Below, piece by piece: positions 25,230 to 33,989 of a stretch of 64,000 nt of DNA. This DNA is from Flemingiibacterium sp045578725. Its GTDB lineage: Bacteria > Bacillota > Clostridia > Oscillospirales > CAG-272. The notes below the pieces were generated by a model that saw nothing but the letters and a program-made list of their open reading frames with translations, ran no database searches and was not told where the DNA came from. How positions within the stretch are numbered: position 1 is the stretch's first letter; the number at the start of each line of letters is the position of its first letter. A program made the translations under genes and the position numbers. The stretch is from NCBI GenBank assembly GCA_045578725.1, contig JAZNKS010000065.1, positions 1 through 64,000 of the forward strand. Reading direction: 5' to 3'.

Positions 25230-27578
25230 GTCATAACCATGAATTTCTATCGGGGACGTCCGCTGGCTCTTTCTTTGAGCGCGGCACTACTATGCGCCTT
25301 CCTCGCCGGAATCCTTTCCGACAACGGGCGGATTCTGTTCCCGATTATCCTGCTGGCATCCGGTATCGTCGCCGCAATCCTTCTTCGGCGCCGCCCGGAC
25401 CGCAAGATCGGCCTTCTTCCGGCTTCGTCGGTTCTTCTTCTCATCACCGCCGCGGCTTTTCTCATGAGTCTGTCCTCCCTTCTGTTCTATAACGGAAATA
25501 CAGCCCGCTTCCGTCGGCTCGCCGATGGCGGATCCGCCGCCGAAATCGAGGGCACCGTCATCGGTATCCGCTGGGCATCCACCTATGAAACCTGCTGTGA
25601 AATCCGCCTCACCTCGCTGAACGGCGAAAAGGAATCCCTGCGCGGCTATCTTCTTTGCGAGGATCAGGCCGGCTTTGAAATCGGCGACCGGATTCGCGGC
25701 ACGGTAAGCTTCACCGCTTTCGAAGATGTCCTGACCGAAGAAAAACGTGCCCTTGCAAAAGGCCTTGTCTTCACCGCCCACACCGCCGAAAAGCTTACGC
25801 TCATCGGGGAATCCGATACGCCAGAGGTTTTCATGGCTCATCTGCGCCAGCGGATGGCGGCCGGCTTCTACGCCTTTCTTGACCGGGATGCAGCCGGACT
25901 TGCCGGCGCCCTTCTTCTCCGGGAAGGCGAGCTGGACGGCAAGCTCTACCGCGATTTTGTCCAGACCGGTGCTTCCCATCTTCTGGTTTTGAGCGGCACG
26001 CATCTGACCGTGCTGGCAGGACTTGCCGACCGGGTTCTGAACCCGAACCGGATTCCCCGCAGAATCCGGCTGATTCCGATCTGTCTGCTTCTGTTTTTCT
26101 ATCTGATGCTAACCGGCTTCTCCTTCACGGCCATGCGGGCCGGGATCATGTTTCTGATCGCCGCCGGCGGCTTTTATCTGGAGCGCGATTACGATCCCAT
26201 CACCGCATTGTTTACCGCTTGGGCGCTGATTGTCCTGCTTTGTCCGGCAGCCATCTTTGATATCGGTCTTACCATGTCTGCCGTCGCCACGCTCGGCATT
26301 CATCTGGTCAGTCCCGATGCCGACCGTGTCATCGAGGCGCTCTTTGCCAAAAAGCACCGGCATCTGAAGGTGCTCGGTGCCAATCGGGCCAACCGCCGCC
26401 TCTGGAAGATCCGCCGGATACTGTCCGCCGCCATGATTGCCATCGGTGCGACCGTCGCGCTGATTCCGATCCAGGCCGCTGTATTCGGGGAAATCTCCCG
26501 CCTGTCCGTGCCGGCAACGCTTCTGCTGTCGCCGCTGTTCACCGTTCTCCTGGGCCTTACCGCTCTCTTCCAGATCAGCATTCTCTTTTCCTTTCTGTGG
26601 AGTCCGCTTGCTCTTCCGGCGCGGCTTCTCGCCCTGCCGATCACGCTGATTTCCCGGCTGATCGGTGCTCTGGCTTCGCAGATGGCCGATGATACACCGC
26701 TGATATCGGCAAACTATCCCTTCGCACCGGTTCTGATTGCGGCCGGTCTCCTCATTATCGCCGTGATGATCGCCCGCAATGTATCCAGCTGGCTCTGGAC
26801 TGCGATTCCCGTTACACTTCTTACCGCCGCTTTCTTCGTCTGCGTGGGAATTACCAACGCCGTGAGCGCCGATGAGCGCTCGCTTTTCTATGTCAGCGCG
26901 GGCACCAATGAATGTATCGCCGTCACCTCGCCGACACGGGCCATGCTCATCGATCTGTCAAGCGGTGCGGTGCTCGCCTCACGGAGTATGAGCGATGTAC
27001 TGTCCGATCACCGCATCACCGAAATCGACACCTGTATGCTCACTCATCTGCACCGCAGGCACGCCATCCTGCTCGATAAGCTTCAGAGCCGGCGTGTCAT
27101 CCACCGGATTCTTCTGCCTGAGCCCGCCACCGAGGCCGAAGCCAACATTGCCGCGGATATTGCCGATGTCGCCTCTGCATACGGTGCCTCGCTTTCCTTC
27201 TATCGGCCGGGCGGCACCCAAACGCTCGTCTTTGAAGATGTCACGGTTCGTTCAGCCGCGCCTGTTTATCTTGATCGCTCCACCCATCCGCTGCTGGCGA
27301 TGCGCTTCACCTTCGCCGATCCGGACGGCGGCGAGCCTTATACAGCCGCGCTCATCGGCGGCTCATATGCAGAAGGCGGCGATCTTTCGATTGCCGAGGG
27401 CGCCGACGATCTGATTCTCGCCCTTCACGGGCCGCAGACACCGTCCGCCGATCTCACAATCCGGCTTGAAAATCCGCCGCTCCGGATCTGGTCCGCATCA
27501 GAGGAGCGGCTTACCGGAAGCAAAATTCCGGCCGATGCTGTCCGGGAATCCTCCTTCCGTCTTCGCTGGCAGCCGTAA
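25227..27578 (+). CDS. comEC: ComEC/Rec2-type DNA uptake channel with degenerate C-terminal domain
   Basis: A 783-residue polytopic membrane protein of the ComEC family, which moves single-stranded DNA across the membrane in competence. It has N-terminal helices and an OB-like extracellular domain. The competence domain holds ASHLLVLSGTHLTVLAG, and a tail of at least six more helices ends near residue 550. The C-terminal metallo-beta-lactamase-like domain is worn: THLHRRH replaces THxHxDH, and the usual DVGQGDA is absent. The start is ATG 25227, supplied by the repeat module; ATG 25239 is the alternative. Other competence genes are not in the window. Confidence 0.88.
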   Translation: MVITMNFYRGRPLALSLSAALLCAFLAGILSDNGRILFPIILLASGIVAAILLRRRPDRKIGLLPASSVLLLITAAAFLMSLSSLLFYNGNTARFRRLADGGSAAEIEGTVIGIRWASTYETCCEIRLTSLNGEKESLRGYLLCEDQAGFEIGDRIRGTVSFTAFEDVLTEEKRALAKGLVFTAHTAEKLTLIGESDTPEVFMAHLRQRMAAGFYAFLDRDAAGLAGALLLREGELDGKLYRDFVQTGASHLLVLSGTHLTVLAGLADRVLNPNRIPRRIRLIPICLLLFFYLMLTGFSFTAMRAGIMFLIAAGGFYLERDYDPITALFTAWALIVLLCPAAIFDIGLTMSAVATLGIHLVSPDADRVIEALFAKKHRHLKVLGANRANRRLWKIRRILSAAMIAIGATVALIPIQAAVFGEISRLSVPATLLLSPLFTVLLGLTALFQISILFSFLWSPLALPARLLALPITLISRLIGALASQMADDTPLISANYPFAPVLIAAGLLIIAVMIARNVSSWLWTAIPVTLLTAAFFVCVGITNAVSADERSLFYVSAGTNECIAVTSPTRAMLIDLSSGAVLASRSMSDVLSDHRITEIDTCMLTHLHRRHAILLDKLQSRRVIHRILLPEPATEAEANIAADIADVASAYGASLSFYRPGGTQTLVFEDVTVRSAAPVYLDRSTHPLLAMRFTFADPDGGEPYTAALIGGSYAEGGDLSIAEGADDLILALHGPQTPSADLTIRLENPPLRIWSASEERLTGSKIPADAVRESSFRLRWQP

Positions 27579-27618
27579 TTTTGCCAAAATTGTGCGCAAT
27601 CCGTAACATTTTTGAAAA

Positions 27619-27660
27619 TTTACACCCTGCTTCTTGCTTTTAGCGGCGGCAGGGTGTAAA
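27619..27660 (+). other. Hairpin overlapping a promoter after comEC
   Basis: A 12-bp stem (TTTACACCCTGC at 27619-27630 with GCAGGGTGTAAA at 27649-27660) with an 18-nt loop and no clean T-run. The probable -35 of the next operon lies in its loop and the -10 in its right arm. It may end comEC transcripts. Confidence 0.55.
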
Positions 27661-27662
27661 AT
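27634..27662 (+). promoter_or_regulatory. Promoter of the M16-M16-lgt-folD operon
   Basis: TTGCTT (27634-27639), a 17-bp spacer and TAAAAT (27657-27662), embedded in the hairpin at 27619-27660. The leader contains a small GGCCG/CGGCC stem before ATG 27720. Confidence 0.5.
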
Positions 27663-27719
27663 ATATAGTATATCTTATATTGATCGGCCGGAAAACGGCC
27701 GAGTGAAAGTGAGACCGCT

Positions 27720-29012
27720 ATGGGTTTGATTCAAAAAACCATCGCCGACGGCATCCGTCTGCGCTATCTGGAAACCGAAAAATTCAAGACCAACTTCCTG
27801 TCGGTCAGCTTCATTGCACCGCTGGAAGCGGAGAGTGCCGCTTACAATGCGCTGATCCCGGCCATTCTGCTCCGCGGCTGTGAAAGCTGCCCCACAATGG
27901 CCGACATCAACAAGCGGCTGGATTATCTCTATGCCGCCTCCCTCTCCTCCCGCTGCTTCAAGCGGGGCGACCGGCAGATCTTCGGCATCACGGCCGATAT
28001 GATCGATCCCTCCTACGCAATCGGCGATGAGGATATCGTATCGGATGTGACGGCGCTGGTCGGCGATATTCTGCTCCATCCGATCTCCGAGGGCGAGGCC
28101 TTCTGCGAGGCCTATACCGAGAGTGAGAAAAGCAATCTGATCGATGCCATCCGCGCAAAGATCAACGACAAAACGGCATGGGCACGCATCCGATGCATTG
28201 CCGAAATGTGCAAAAACGAACGCTACAGCATCCCCGAAACCGGCACCGAGGAGGCTGCGGCCGCCTGCACAGCAGCCGAGGCGTATGCACGCCACCGGGA
28301 GAATCTCCGCCGCTGTCCGATCGAGATCTTCTTCGTCGGCCGCTGTGACATCGACCGTCTGGCCGATCAGCTGCGCTCCCTCTTTGCCGGAATTGACCGC
28401 GATCCGATGCCCCTTCCCGTTACCGAAATCATCGATTCGGCCGAATCGGTCCGCAGCATCTCCGAGGATATGCCGGTTACCCAGGGCAAGCTGACCATGG
28501 GATTCCGTGCCGGCTGCCGCCTGGGCGACGAAAACTACACCGCCTTCATGCTGTTCAACGAAATCTTCGGCGGCGGTGTTACCTCCAAGCTTTTCATGAA
28601 TGTCCGCGAAAAGATGAGCCTCTGCTATTACTGCCACAGCTCGCCGGATGCCGCCAAGGGCCTGATGATGGTATCCAGCGGCATTGAAGTGAAGAACCGC
28701 GAGATCGCCGAAAAGGCCATTCTCGATCAGCTGGAAGCGGTCCGGAGAGGCGAATTCACCGAGGAGGAATACGAGGGTGCCCTGCTCGGCATCATCAACA
28801 GCTACCGCGAGCTTGCCGACAGCGCACGCGGCCTTGAGGTCTGGTATCTCGGCCGTCTGCTGGAGGGCATCACCTGCGATCCGGACTGCGTGATCGAGGA
28901 TCTGAAGAAGATCACGCGCGATCAGATTGTGGCCGCCGCCAACCGTGTATCGCTCGATACAGTCTATTTCCTCAACGGCACGCTGAAAGGAGAGGAGGAG
29001 GAAGATGCTTAA
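27720..29012 (+). CDS. M16-family peptidase-like protein without the zinc site (YmfF-like)
   Basis: A 430-residue M16 homologue. It has the two-lobe architecture seen in YmfF: GGGVTSKLFMNVREKMSLCYY is the conserved second-lobe motif. The HxxEH zinc motif is absent where expected, so this subunit is probably inactive and partners the next protein, as in other heterodimeric M16 systems. It overlaps the following gene by eight bases. The SD is weak (GTGAGA). The substrate is unknown. Confidence 0.92.
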   Translation: MGLIQKTIADGIRLRYLETEKFKTNFLSVSFIAPLEAESAAYNALIPAILLRGCESCPTMADINKRLDYLYAASLSSRCFKRGDRQIFGITADMIDPSYAIGDEDIVSDVTALVGDILLHPISEGEAFCEAYTESEKSNLIDAIRAKINDKTAWARIRCIAEMCKNERYSIPETGTEEAAAACTAAEAYARHRENLRRCPIEIFFVGRCDIDRLADQLRSLFAGIDRDPMPLPVTEIIDSAESVRSISEDMPVTQGKLTMGFRAGCRLGDENYTAFMLFNEIFGGGVTSKLFMNVREKMSLCYYCHSSPDAAKGLMMVSSGIEVKNREIAEKAILDQLEAVRRGEFTEEEYEGALLGIINSYRELADSARGLEVWYLGRLLEGITCDPDCVIEDLKKITRDQIVAAANRVSLDTVYFLNGTLKGEEEEDA

Positions 29013-30297
29013 CGTTACCGTAAAAAAGAATGATTTTCTGAAGGAGGAGTATTATTCCTTCACCCATAAGAGCGGCCTTGCGGTCTATGTCTTCCCCAAG
29101 AAGCTGACCACCGCCTATGCCACTTTCGCCACCCGCTACGGTTCGGTTGACAACTGCTTCAAGCTGGCCGGCGATGAGAATTTCACCACCGTTCCCGACG
29201 GCATTGCCCACTATCTGGAGCATAAGCTCTTCGAGAATCCCAACGGCGAGGACACCTTCACCCGCTATGCACGCTTCGGCGCCAATGCCAATGCCTTCAC
29301 CTCCAACACGCTGACCGCCTATCTCTTCTCCTGCACCGCCAACTTCAAGGAATCGCTGGAGATTCTGCTGGATTTCGTCAGCACCCCCTATTTCACCCCC
29401 GAAACGGTGGAAAAGGAGCAGGGCATCATCGCGCAGGAAATCGGGATGTACGATGACCATCCCTTCCGCCGGCTGTATCATGAGATGCTCCAGAGCCTGT
29501 ATGAGAAGCACAATGTGCGCATCAACGTAGCCGGTACGGTGGAATCCATCTCGCACATCACATCCGACATCCTCTATGACTGCTACCGTGTCTTCTACAA
29601 TCTGTCCAACATGGCGCTGATTGTCTGCGGAGATGTCACGGTCGATGAAGTCGCCGGGGTCTGCGACAAGGTACTGAAAAAGCAGGAGCCGGTGGAAATC
29701 ATCCGCTCCTTCCCCGAGGAGAAGGCCGAGGTCTTCCGCGATCGCTTTGAAATCGAAATGCAGGTGGCAAAGCCCCTGTTCGGCATCGGCATCAAGGATA
29801 CCGCCATTCCCGAAACCGGCTGGGGCCGCATGAAAAAGAGCGCCGCCATGACCATCCTCAACGATATGCTGTTCGGCAAATCCGGTGAATTCTACAATCG
29901 CCTGTATGAGGAAGGCCTGCTCTCCAGCGCCTTCGATACCGGCTATGACATCACCAAGAGCTTCGCCTTCAATACGCTGGTCGGCGAGAGCCGGGATCCC
30001 GATGCGGTTTACGGGCGTTTTGCCGCCTGCGTGGAGCAGGCCAAGGCTGACGGGCTGTCCCGCGAGGACTTTGAGCGCGCCAAGCGCGCCCATTATGCCG
30101 AGATGGTCAAGTGCTTTGACAGCACGGAAGAGATCGCCAACTATATGCTGGCTTACCTCTTTGACGACGGCGATCCGCTGGACTATGTTGACATCGTGGC
30201 CGGCATTACCTTCGAGGATGTTACCACGCTTCTTGCGGATGCCTTCCGCCCCGAATACTACACGATTTCGATCGTGAAACCGATCAAGGAGGATTAA
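29005..30297 (+). CDS. M16-family zinc peptidase (YmfH-like)
   Basis: 430 residues with the intact inverted zinc motif HYLEH in GIAHYLEHKLFE. The downstream catalytic or metal-binding glutamate lies in the following helical stretch (EKEQGIIAQEIGMYDDHPF). NANAFTSNTLTAYLFSC is also typical. It is probably the catalytic half of a pair with the overlapping upstream YmfF-like protein. No signal peptide is seen, so it should act in the cytoplasm on peptides. Confidence 0.94.
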   Translation: MLNVTVKKNDFLKEEYYSFTHKSGLAVYVFPKKLTTAYATFATRYGSVDNCFKLAGDENFTTVPDGIAHYLEHKLFENPNGEDTFTRYARFGANANAFTSNTLTAYLFSCTANFKESLEILLDFVSTPYFTPETVEKEQGIIAQEIGMYDDHPFRRLYHEMLQSLYEKHNVRINVAGTVESISHITSDILYDCYRVFYNLSNMALIVCGDVTVDEVAGVCDKVLKKQEPVEIIRSFPEEKAEVFRDRFEIEMQVAKPLFGIGIKDTAIPETGWGRMKKSAAMTILNDMLFGKSGEFYNRLYEEGLLSSAFDTGYDITKSFAFNTLVGESRDPDAVYGRFAACVEQAKADGLSREDFERAKRAHYAEMVKCFDSTEEIANYMLAYLFDDGDPLDYVDIVAGITFEDVTTLLADAFRPEYYTISIVKPIKED

Positions 30298-30300
30298 CCC

Positions 30301-31308
30301 ATGGGCAGTATTTTCTCTATCCCGATGGCAGGCTCCGGCAATACCATTGCTTTCCCGGGACTCGGCATCGATGGCTTCAATCTGAATCCGGTCGCCTTTA
30401 CCATCTTCGGCCACGATATCATGTGGTACGGCATCATCCTGACCCTTGCCATGGTCGCCGGCTTCTTCATCGCCATGCGCAATGCGAAAATTGAGGGCAT
30501 CAAGAGTGAGGATGTCATGGATCTGGCTATCTGGATCATGATCTTCTCCGTTGTCGGCGCCCGGCTCTATTATGTGCTGATGACGCTGGATCGCTACGAT
30601 TCCTTCCTGGATGTCATCGCTGTCTGGAACGGCGGACTGGCCGTCTACGGCGGCATTATGGGCGGTGTCCTTGCCCTTCTCGTTGTCACAAAGATCAAGA
30701 AGATCTCCCCCATCAAAACGATGGATATGATCGCGCCCGGCCTGTTCCTCGGTCAATGCATCGGCCGATGGGGCAACTTCTGCAATGCGGAAGCGCACGG
30801 CGTTGTCACCGAGCTTCCCTGGCGGATGGGCATTCAGTATGCAGGCACCTCGGCGATGAAGTATTATCATCCCACCTTCCTGTATGAATCCCTCTGGACT
30901 CTGCTCGGCTTCACCATTCTGATGCTTCTGTACAAAAAGAAGAAATATGATGGCCAGCATACGCTGTTTTATATTACCTGGTACGGCTTCGGACGCTTCT
31001 TCATCGAAGGTCTGCGCACCGACAGCCTCTACATCGGTCCGCTTCGCGTATCCCAGGTTGTAGCCGCCATCTGCGTGGTTGTCGGTATCGTACTGTTTAT
31101 CGTAAACGGCCGACGCGCCAGATACCGTGCGCTGGATCATGTGGCCTATGACCGCGTTTACACCGATGAAAGCGGTCTTGGCACACCCGATGGAACCGAG
31201 GAAGAGAGTGAAAACTTCTCGATCCTGCCCGATTCCGCAAAAGAATCGGAGCCCGAAACCGAAATGCCTGCCGATGCCGGCAGCGAACCCCAAAAGGAGG
31301 ACAACTGA
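30301..31308 (+). CDS. lgt: Prolipoprotein diacylglyceryl transferase
   Basis: A 335-residue membrane enzyme that adds diacylglycerol from phosphatidylglycerol to the lipobox Cys of prolipoproteins, the first step of lipoprotein maturation. The Lgt signature is GRWGNFCNAEAHG, and the catalytic-region HPTFLYESLW is present. Seven or so membrane helices end near residue 265. The remaining 70 residues are an acidic, low-complexity cytoplasmic tail (EESENFSILPDSAKESEPET), longer than in most Lgt proteins. AAGGAGGAT stands before the ATG, three bases after the M16 gene. Confidence 0.96.
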   Translation: MGSIFSIPMAGSGNTIAFPGLGIDGFNLNPVAFTIFGHDIMWYGIILTLAMVAGFFIAMRNAKIEGIKSEDVMDLAIWIMIFSVVGARLYYVLMTLDRYDSFLDVIAVWNGGLAVYGGIMGGVLALLVVTKIKKISPIKTMDMIAPGLFLGQCIGRWGNFCNAEAHGVVTELPWRMGIQYAGTSAMKYYHPTFLYESLWTLLGFTILMLLYKKKKYDGQHTLFYITWYGFGRFFIEGLRTDSLYIGPLRVSQVVAAICVVVGIVLFIVNGRRARYRALDHVAYDRVYTDESGLGTPDGTEEESENFSILPDSAKESEPETEMPADAGSEPQKEDN

Positions 31309-31309
31309 A

Positions 31310-32158
31310 ATGGCAAACATCATCGACGGAAAGAAAATCGCCGCAGAGGTACGCGGTGAAATCGCGGCAGAGTGTGCCGCTCTGAAGGAAAAAGGCGTAA
31401 CCCCCGGTCTGGCCGTCATCATTGTCGGCGAGGATCCGGCCTCAAAGGTATATGTCCGCAACAAGAAGAAGGGCTGTGAGGAGGTCGGTTTCCATTCCGA
31501 GGTCTACGAGCTGCCCGAAACCACCACCGAGGAGGAACTGCTGACTCTGGTCAAGCGTCTGAACAATGACGATGCCATCCACGGCATTCTGGTTCAGCTT
31601 CCTCTTCCGAAGCATCTGAATGACGATATCATCATCGCCAACATCGATCCGAAGAAGGATGTGGATGCCTTCCACGAATCCAACGTCGGCAAGATCATGA
31701 TCGGCGACTACGATTATCTTCCCTGCACACCCGCCGGTGTTATGGTACTCCTTGAAAAGAGCGGCATCGATGTGACCGGCAAGGAATGTGTGGTGGTCGG
31801 CCGGAGCAACATCGTCGGCAAGCCGCAGGCCATGCTCCTGCTTCACGCCAATGGCACGGTAACCGTCTGCCATTCCCGCACGAAGAATCTCGCCGAGGTC
31901 ACCCGCCGCGCCGATATTCTGGTGGTTGCCATCGGCAAGGCCGATTTCATCACCGGCGATATGGTCAAGGAAGGCGCCGTTGTCATCGACGTCGGTATGA
32001 ACCGCCGCGCGGACGGCAAGCTGACCGGCGACGTGGATTTCGCCTCCGTTGAGCCGAAGGCCTCCTATATCACCCCGGTTCCCGGCGGCGTCGGCCCCAT
32101 GACCATCACCATGCTCCTGCGCAACACGCTGACCGCGGCGCAGAAAACGCTGAAATAA
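31310..32158 (+). CDS. folD: Bifunctional methylene-THF dehydrogenase/methenyl-THF cyclohydrolase
   Basis: A 282-residue folate enzyme interconverting 5,10-methylene-, methenyl- and 10-formyl-tetrahydrofolate. It shows ASKVYVRNKKKGCEEVG with the catalytic Tyr and Lys, GILVQLPLPKHL, VVVGRSNIVGKPQA (NADP-binding) and the C-terminal TPVPGGVGPMTITML. The start is ATG 31310 with AAAAGGAGG ten bases upstream; the frame is open to 31127, but that is within lgt. It is the last gene of the operon. Confidence 0.97.
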   Translation: MANIIDGKKIAAEVRGEIAAECAALKEKGVTPGLAVIIVGEDPASKVYVRNKKKGCEEVGFHSEVYELPETTTEEELLTLVKRLNNDDAIHGILVQLPLPKHLNDDIIIANIDPKKDVDAFHESNVGKIMIGDYDYLPCTPAGVMVLLEKSGIDVTGKECVVVGRSNIVGKPQAMLLLHANGTVTVCHSRTKNLAEVTRRADILVVAIGKADFITGDMVKEGAVVIDVGMNRRADGKLTGDVDFASVEPKASYITPVPGGVGPMTITMLLRNTLTAAQKTLK

Positions 32159-32166
32159 ATACAGTA

Positions 32167-32191
32167 CGCCGGTGCGTATCCCGCACCGGCG
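32167..32191. terminator. Terminator between folD and the CBM9-like gene
   Basis: A 10-bp GC-rich stem (CGCCGGTGCG / CGCACCGGCG) with a five-base loop between convergent genes. The flanks are only moderately T-rich (TTGTATTATTT on the right). Confidence 0.7.
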
Positions 32192-32197
32192 CTTGTA

Positions 32198-32833
32198 TTA
32201 TTTGTCCTCACACAGCTTCAGCTCGCCGAAGAATTCCGGACAATGGAAGTTCGGCTTGACATCCGTGATCGGCGACCACGAGCCGTAGGGCTGGATCTCA
32301 TGATTGCCGCCGCACTTATAGAAGTTTGCCTTGAAAACCGTGTCCTCATCCACCCGGTCGATGCCGAAATACTTCTGCAGAGCGGCCAGCGGAACGAATT
32401 CAAACAGCTCCCAGGTCGAATCGGTCCTGCGTACCGTCACATCAAACGGCTTGCCCCAGGTTTCGTGGATCGGTGTGCGCTCATAGCGGTTGGGACCGTA
32501 TGCGATCAGCGTGGTCGGATCGGAATTGGATTCAATGTTGATGTAGCCGTTCTCCGGGGCATCCGCCTTTTTCATAGTGAAGAAAAATTCCATGCAGGAA
32601 TCCTCATACACCGGCTCCATATGCTTGTGGTAAATGGCGTACGGCTCGGCCTCGCGGCAGAAGAGATGGGCCCACAGGCCTTCCTTTTCATCGCCGCTGC
32701 GCACATAGCAAACCTGCGCCCAGGCCTCGGGATGGAAGCCGTTGTCCCACGGATAGTTTTCGATAACGGCCTTCTCAAAAGCCGACCAGTCGGACGGCAC
32801 GGCAGGAAGGATTTTTACATTCAGCTGTTTCAT
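32198..32833 (-). CDS. Carbohydrate-binding family 9-like protein
   Basis: A 211-residue beta-sandwich protein of the CBM9-like/DOMON group. Recognisable features are the YPWDNGFHPEAWAQVCYV opening, HLFCREAEPYA, EDSCMEFFF and a C-terminal FKANFYKCGG. There is no signal peptide, so it is probably cytoplasmic, unlike xylanase-linked CBM9 modules. It is monocistronic with its own promoter and an SD of GGAGG. The ligand is unknown. Confidence 0.82.
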   Translation of the reverse strand: MKQLNVKILPAVPSDWSAFEKAVIENYPWDNGFHPEAWAQVCYVRSGDEKEGLWAHLFCREAEPYAIYHKHMEPVYEDSCMEFFFTMKKADAPENGYINIESNSDPTTLIAYGPNRYERTPIHETWGKPFDVTVRRTDSTWELFEFVPLAALQKYFGIDRVDEDTVFKANFYKCGGNHEIQPYGSWSPITDVKPNFHCPEFFGELKLCEDK

Positions 32834-32865
32834 GGTATTCCTCCGATACGGTTATGATTTCTTCC

Positions 32866-32894
32866 ATTATACAGCAATTCGCCCGCATTTGCAA
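32866..32894 (-). promoter_or_regulatory. Promoter of the CBM9-like gene
   Basis: On the minus strand, TTGCAA (32889-32894), a 17-bp spacer and TATAAT (32866-32871), about 33 bp before the ATG. Confidence 0.7.
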
Positions 32895-32934
32895 CAGATG
32901 CACGAAAAAAAGTTGATTTTTTTCGCAAAAGGGG

Positions 32935-32963
32935 TTTACAAAACCGGGAAAATGTAATATAAT
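32935..32963 (+). promoter_or_regulatory. Promoter of the cysE-cysS operon
   Basis: TTTACA (32935-32940), a 17-bp spacer and TATAAT (32958-32963). Transcription would start near 32970, giving a leader of about 297 nt that contains the T-box. Confidence 0.75.
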
Positions 32964-32969
32964 AGGTAT

Positions 32970-33250
32970 ATATCGAAAGGCTGTGATCGGAAGGATGCCG
33001 ACCGGCCCGCAGACAGAGAAGCGCACCCCGTTTTATGGGTGGTGGAAGTGCGCGGCGGGACATCGGCAAAAAGTGCGTCCGTGAGCCGGCAGAGCGAAAT
33101 TCCAGTAGCTTTGCCCGGGGGCTTCCCGTTACCGGAGCGGAATATTTCCCGTTGTCCAACGGATGTATTCGCTGAGTGAAACATAAAGTGGAACCGCGCC
33201 TGCCGCCTTTATCGATTGCAGAACTGTCTGCATCGGGGCGGATTTTTTAT
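32970..33250 (+). ncRNA. T-box riboswitch specific for tRNA-Cys
   Basis: The leader carries the T-box AAAGTGGAACCGCG (33185-33198), then a terminator (CCGCC at 33203 to GGCGG near 33241, followed by TTTTTT). Stem I can be drawn with its base formed by GGCT/AGCC and CGG/CCG, and an upper stem TGCCGA/TCGGCA. Between them a bulge on the 3' side holds TGC (33074-33076), a Cys codon in the specifier position. The variable base of TGGA is A, which pairs with the U discriminator of tRNA-Cys. Both signals agree with the downstream cysE and cysS. Uncharged tRNA-Cys would stabilise the antiterminator. Confidence 0.9.
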
Positions 33251-33266
33251 TTGAAAGGAGATCCGA

Positions 33267-33989
33267 ATGGATATCACCGTCAATATTCTGAACAAAACCT
33301 TCAATCTGAATCAGATCAAAACCAATATCAAAAAAGCCAGGGATGAAATCGTCACGGATATCAAGGTCATCCGCGAGCGTGACCCCGCCGCCACCAGCAA
33401 TCTGGAGGTTGCTTTGCTCTATTCGGGCTTCCACGCCGTGCTGGCCTACCGTCTGTCCCACGCCCTCTACAAAAAAGACAAGCGCTTCGCCGCCCGCATG
33501 ATCAGCCAGGGCGCCCGTTTCTTAACCGGCATCGAGATTCATCCCGGCGCCACGATCGGCAAGGGCCTCTTCATCGACCACGGAAGCGCCGTTGTCATCG
33601 GCGAAACCGCCGAAATCGGCGATAACTGCACCATCTATCAGGGTGTGACTCTCGGCGGTACCGGCAAGCATACCGGCAAACGCCATCCTACCCTGGGCAA
33701 TAATGTCATGGTCGGCTCGGGTGCCAAGGTTCTCGGCCCCTTCACCGTCGGCGACAATTCCAAAATCGCCGCCAATGCGGTTGTACTGGATGCCATCCCC
33801 GCCGATTCCACGGCCGTTGGTATTCCCGCCCGCGTTGTCCGCACCAACAATAAAAAGGTCGGCTGCGACCTTGACCAGGTTCACATTCCCGACCCGGTCG
33901 CACAGGAGCTGTGCAAGCTGAATATCCGCATTGAACAGCTGGAAGCCAAGCTGAAAGAAAAAGAATCCGAAGGAGAGAAATCCGAATGA
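33267..33989 (+). CDS. cysE: Serine O-acetyltransferase
   Basis: 240 residues. It makes O-acetylserine from serine and acetyl-CoA, the first step of cysteine synthesis. Left-handed beta-helix hexapeptide repeats run through GIEIHPGATIGKGLFIDHGSAVVIGETAEIGDN. The catalytic His lies in IDHG and in GGTGKHTGKRHPTLG. The C-terminal 35 residues form a charged coiled-coil-like tail (RIEQLEAKLKEKESEGEKSE) beyond the catalytic core. AAAGGAGAT precedes the ATG. It is controlled by the T-box leader and overlaps cysS by four bases. Confidence 0.97.
   Translation: MDITVNILNKTFNLNQIKTNIKKARDEIVTDIKVIRERDPAATSNLEVALLYSGFHAVLAYRLSHALYKKDKRFAARMISQGARFLTGIEIHPGATIGKGLFIDHGSAVVIGETAEIGDNCTIYQGVTLGGTGKHTGKRHPTLGNNVMVGSGAKVLGPFTVGDNSKIAANAVVLDAIPADSTAVGIPARVVRTNNKKVGCDLDQVHIPDPVAQELCKLNIRIEQLEAKLKEKESEGEKSE

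Noticed and set aside
27619..27660. Hairpin after comEC considered as a riboswitch
   Set aside because: It is a simple stem with a short unstructured loop, and the promoter boxes lie within it, so it is not in the leader of the next operon.
28972..31464. An 830-codon leftward frame opposite the M16 and lgt genes
   Set aside because: It spans several well-supported genes on the other strand, has no recognisable domain, and reflects codon bias at high G+C.
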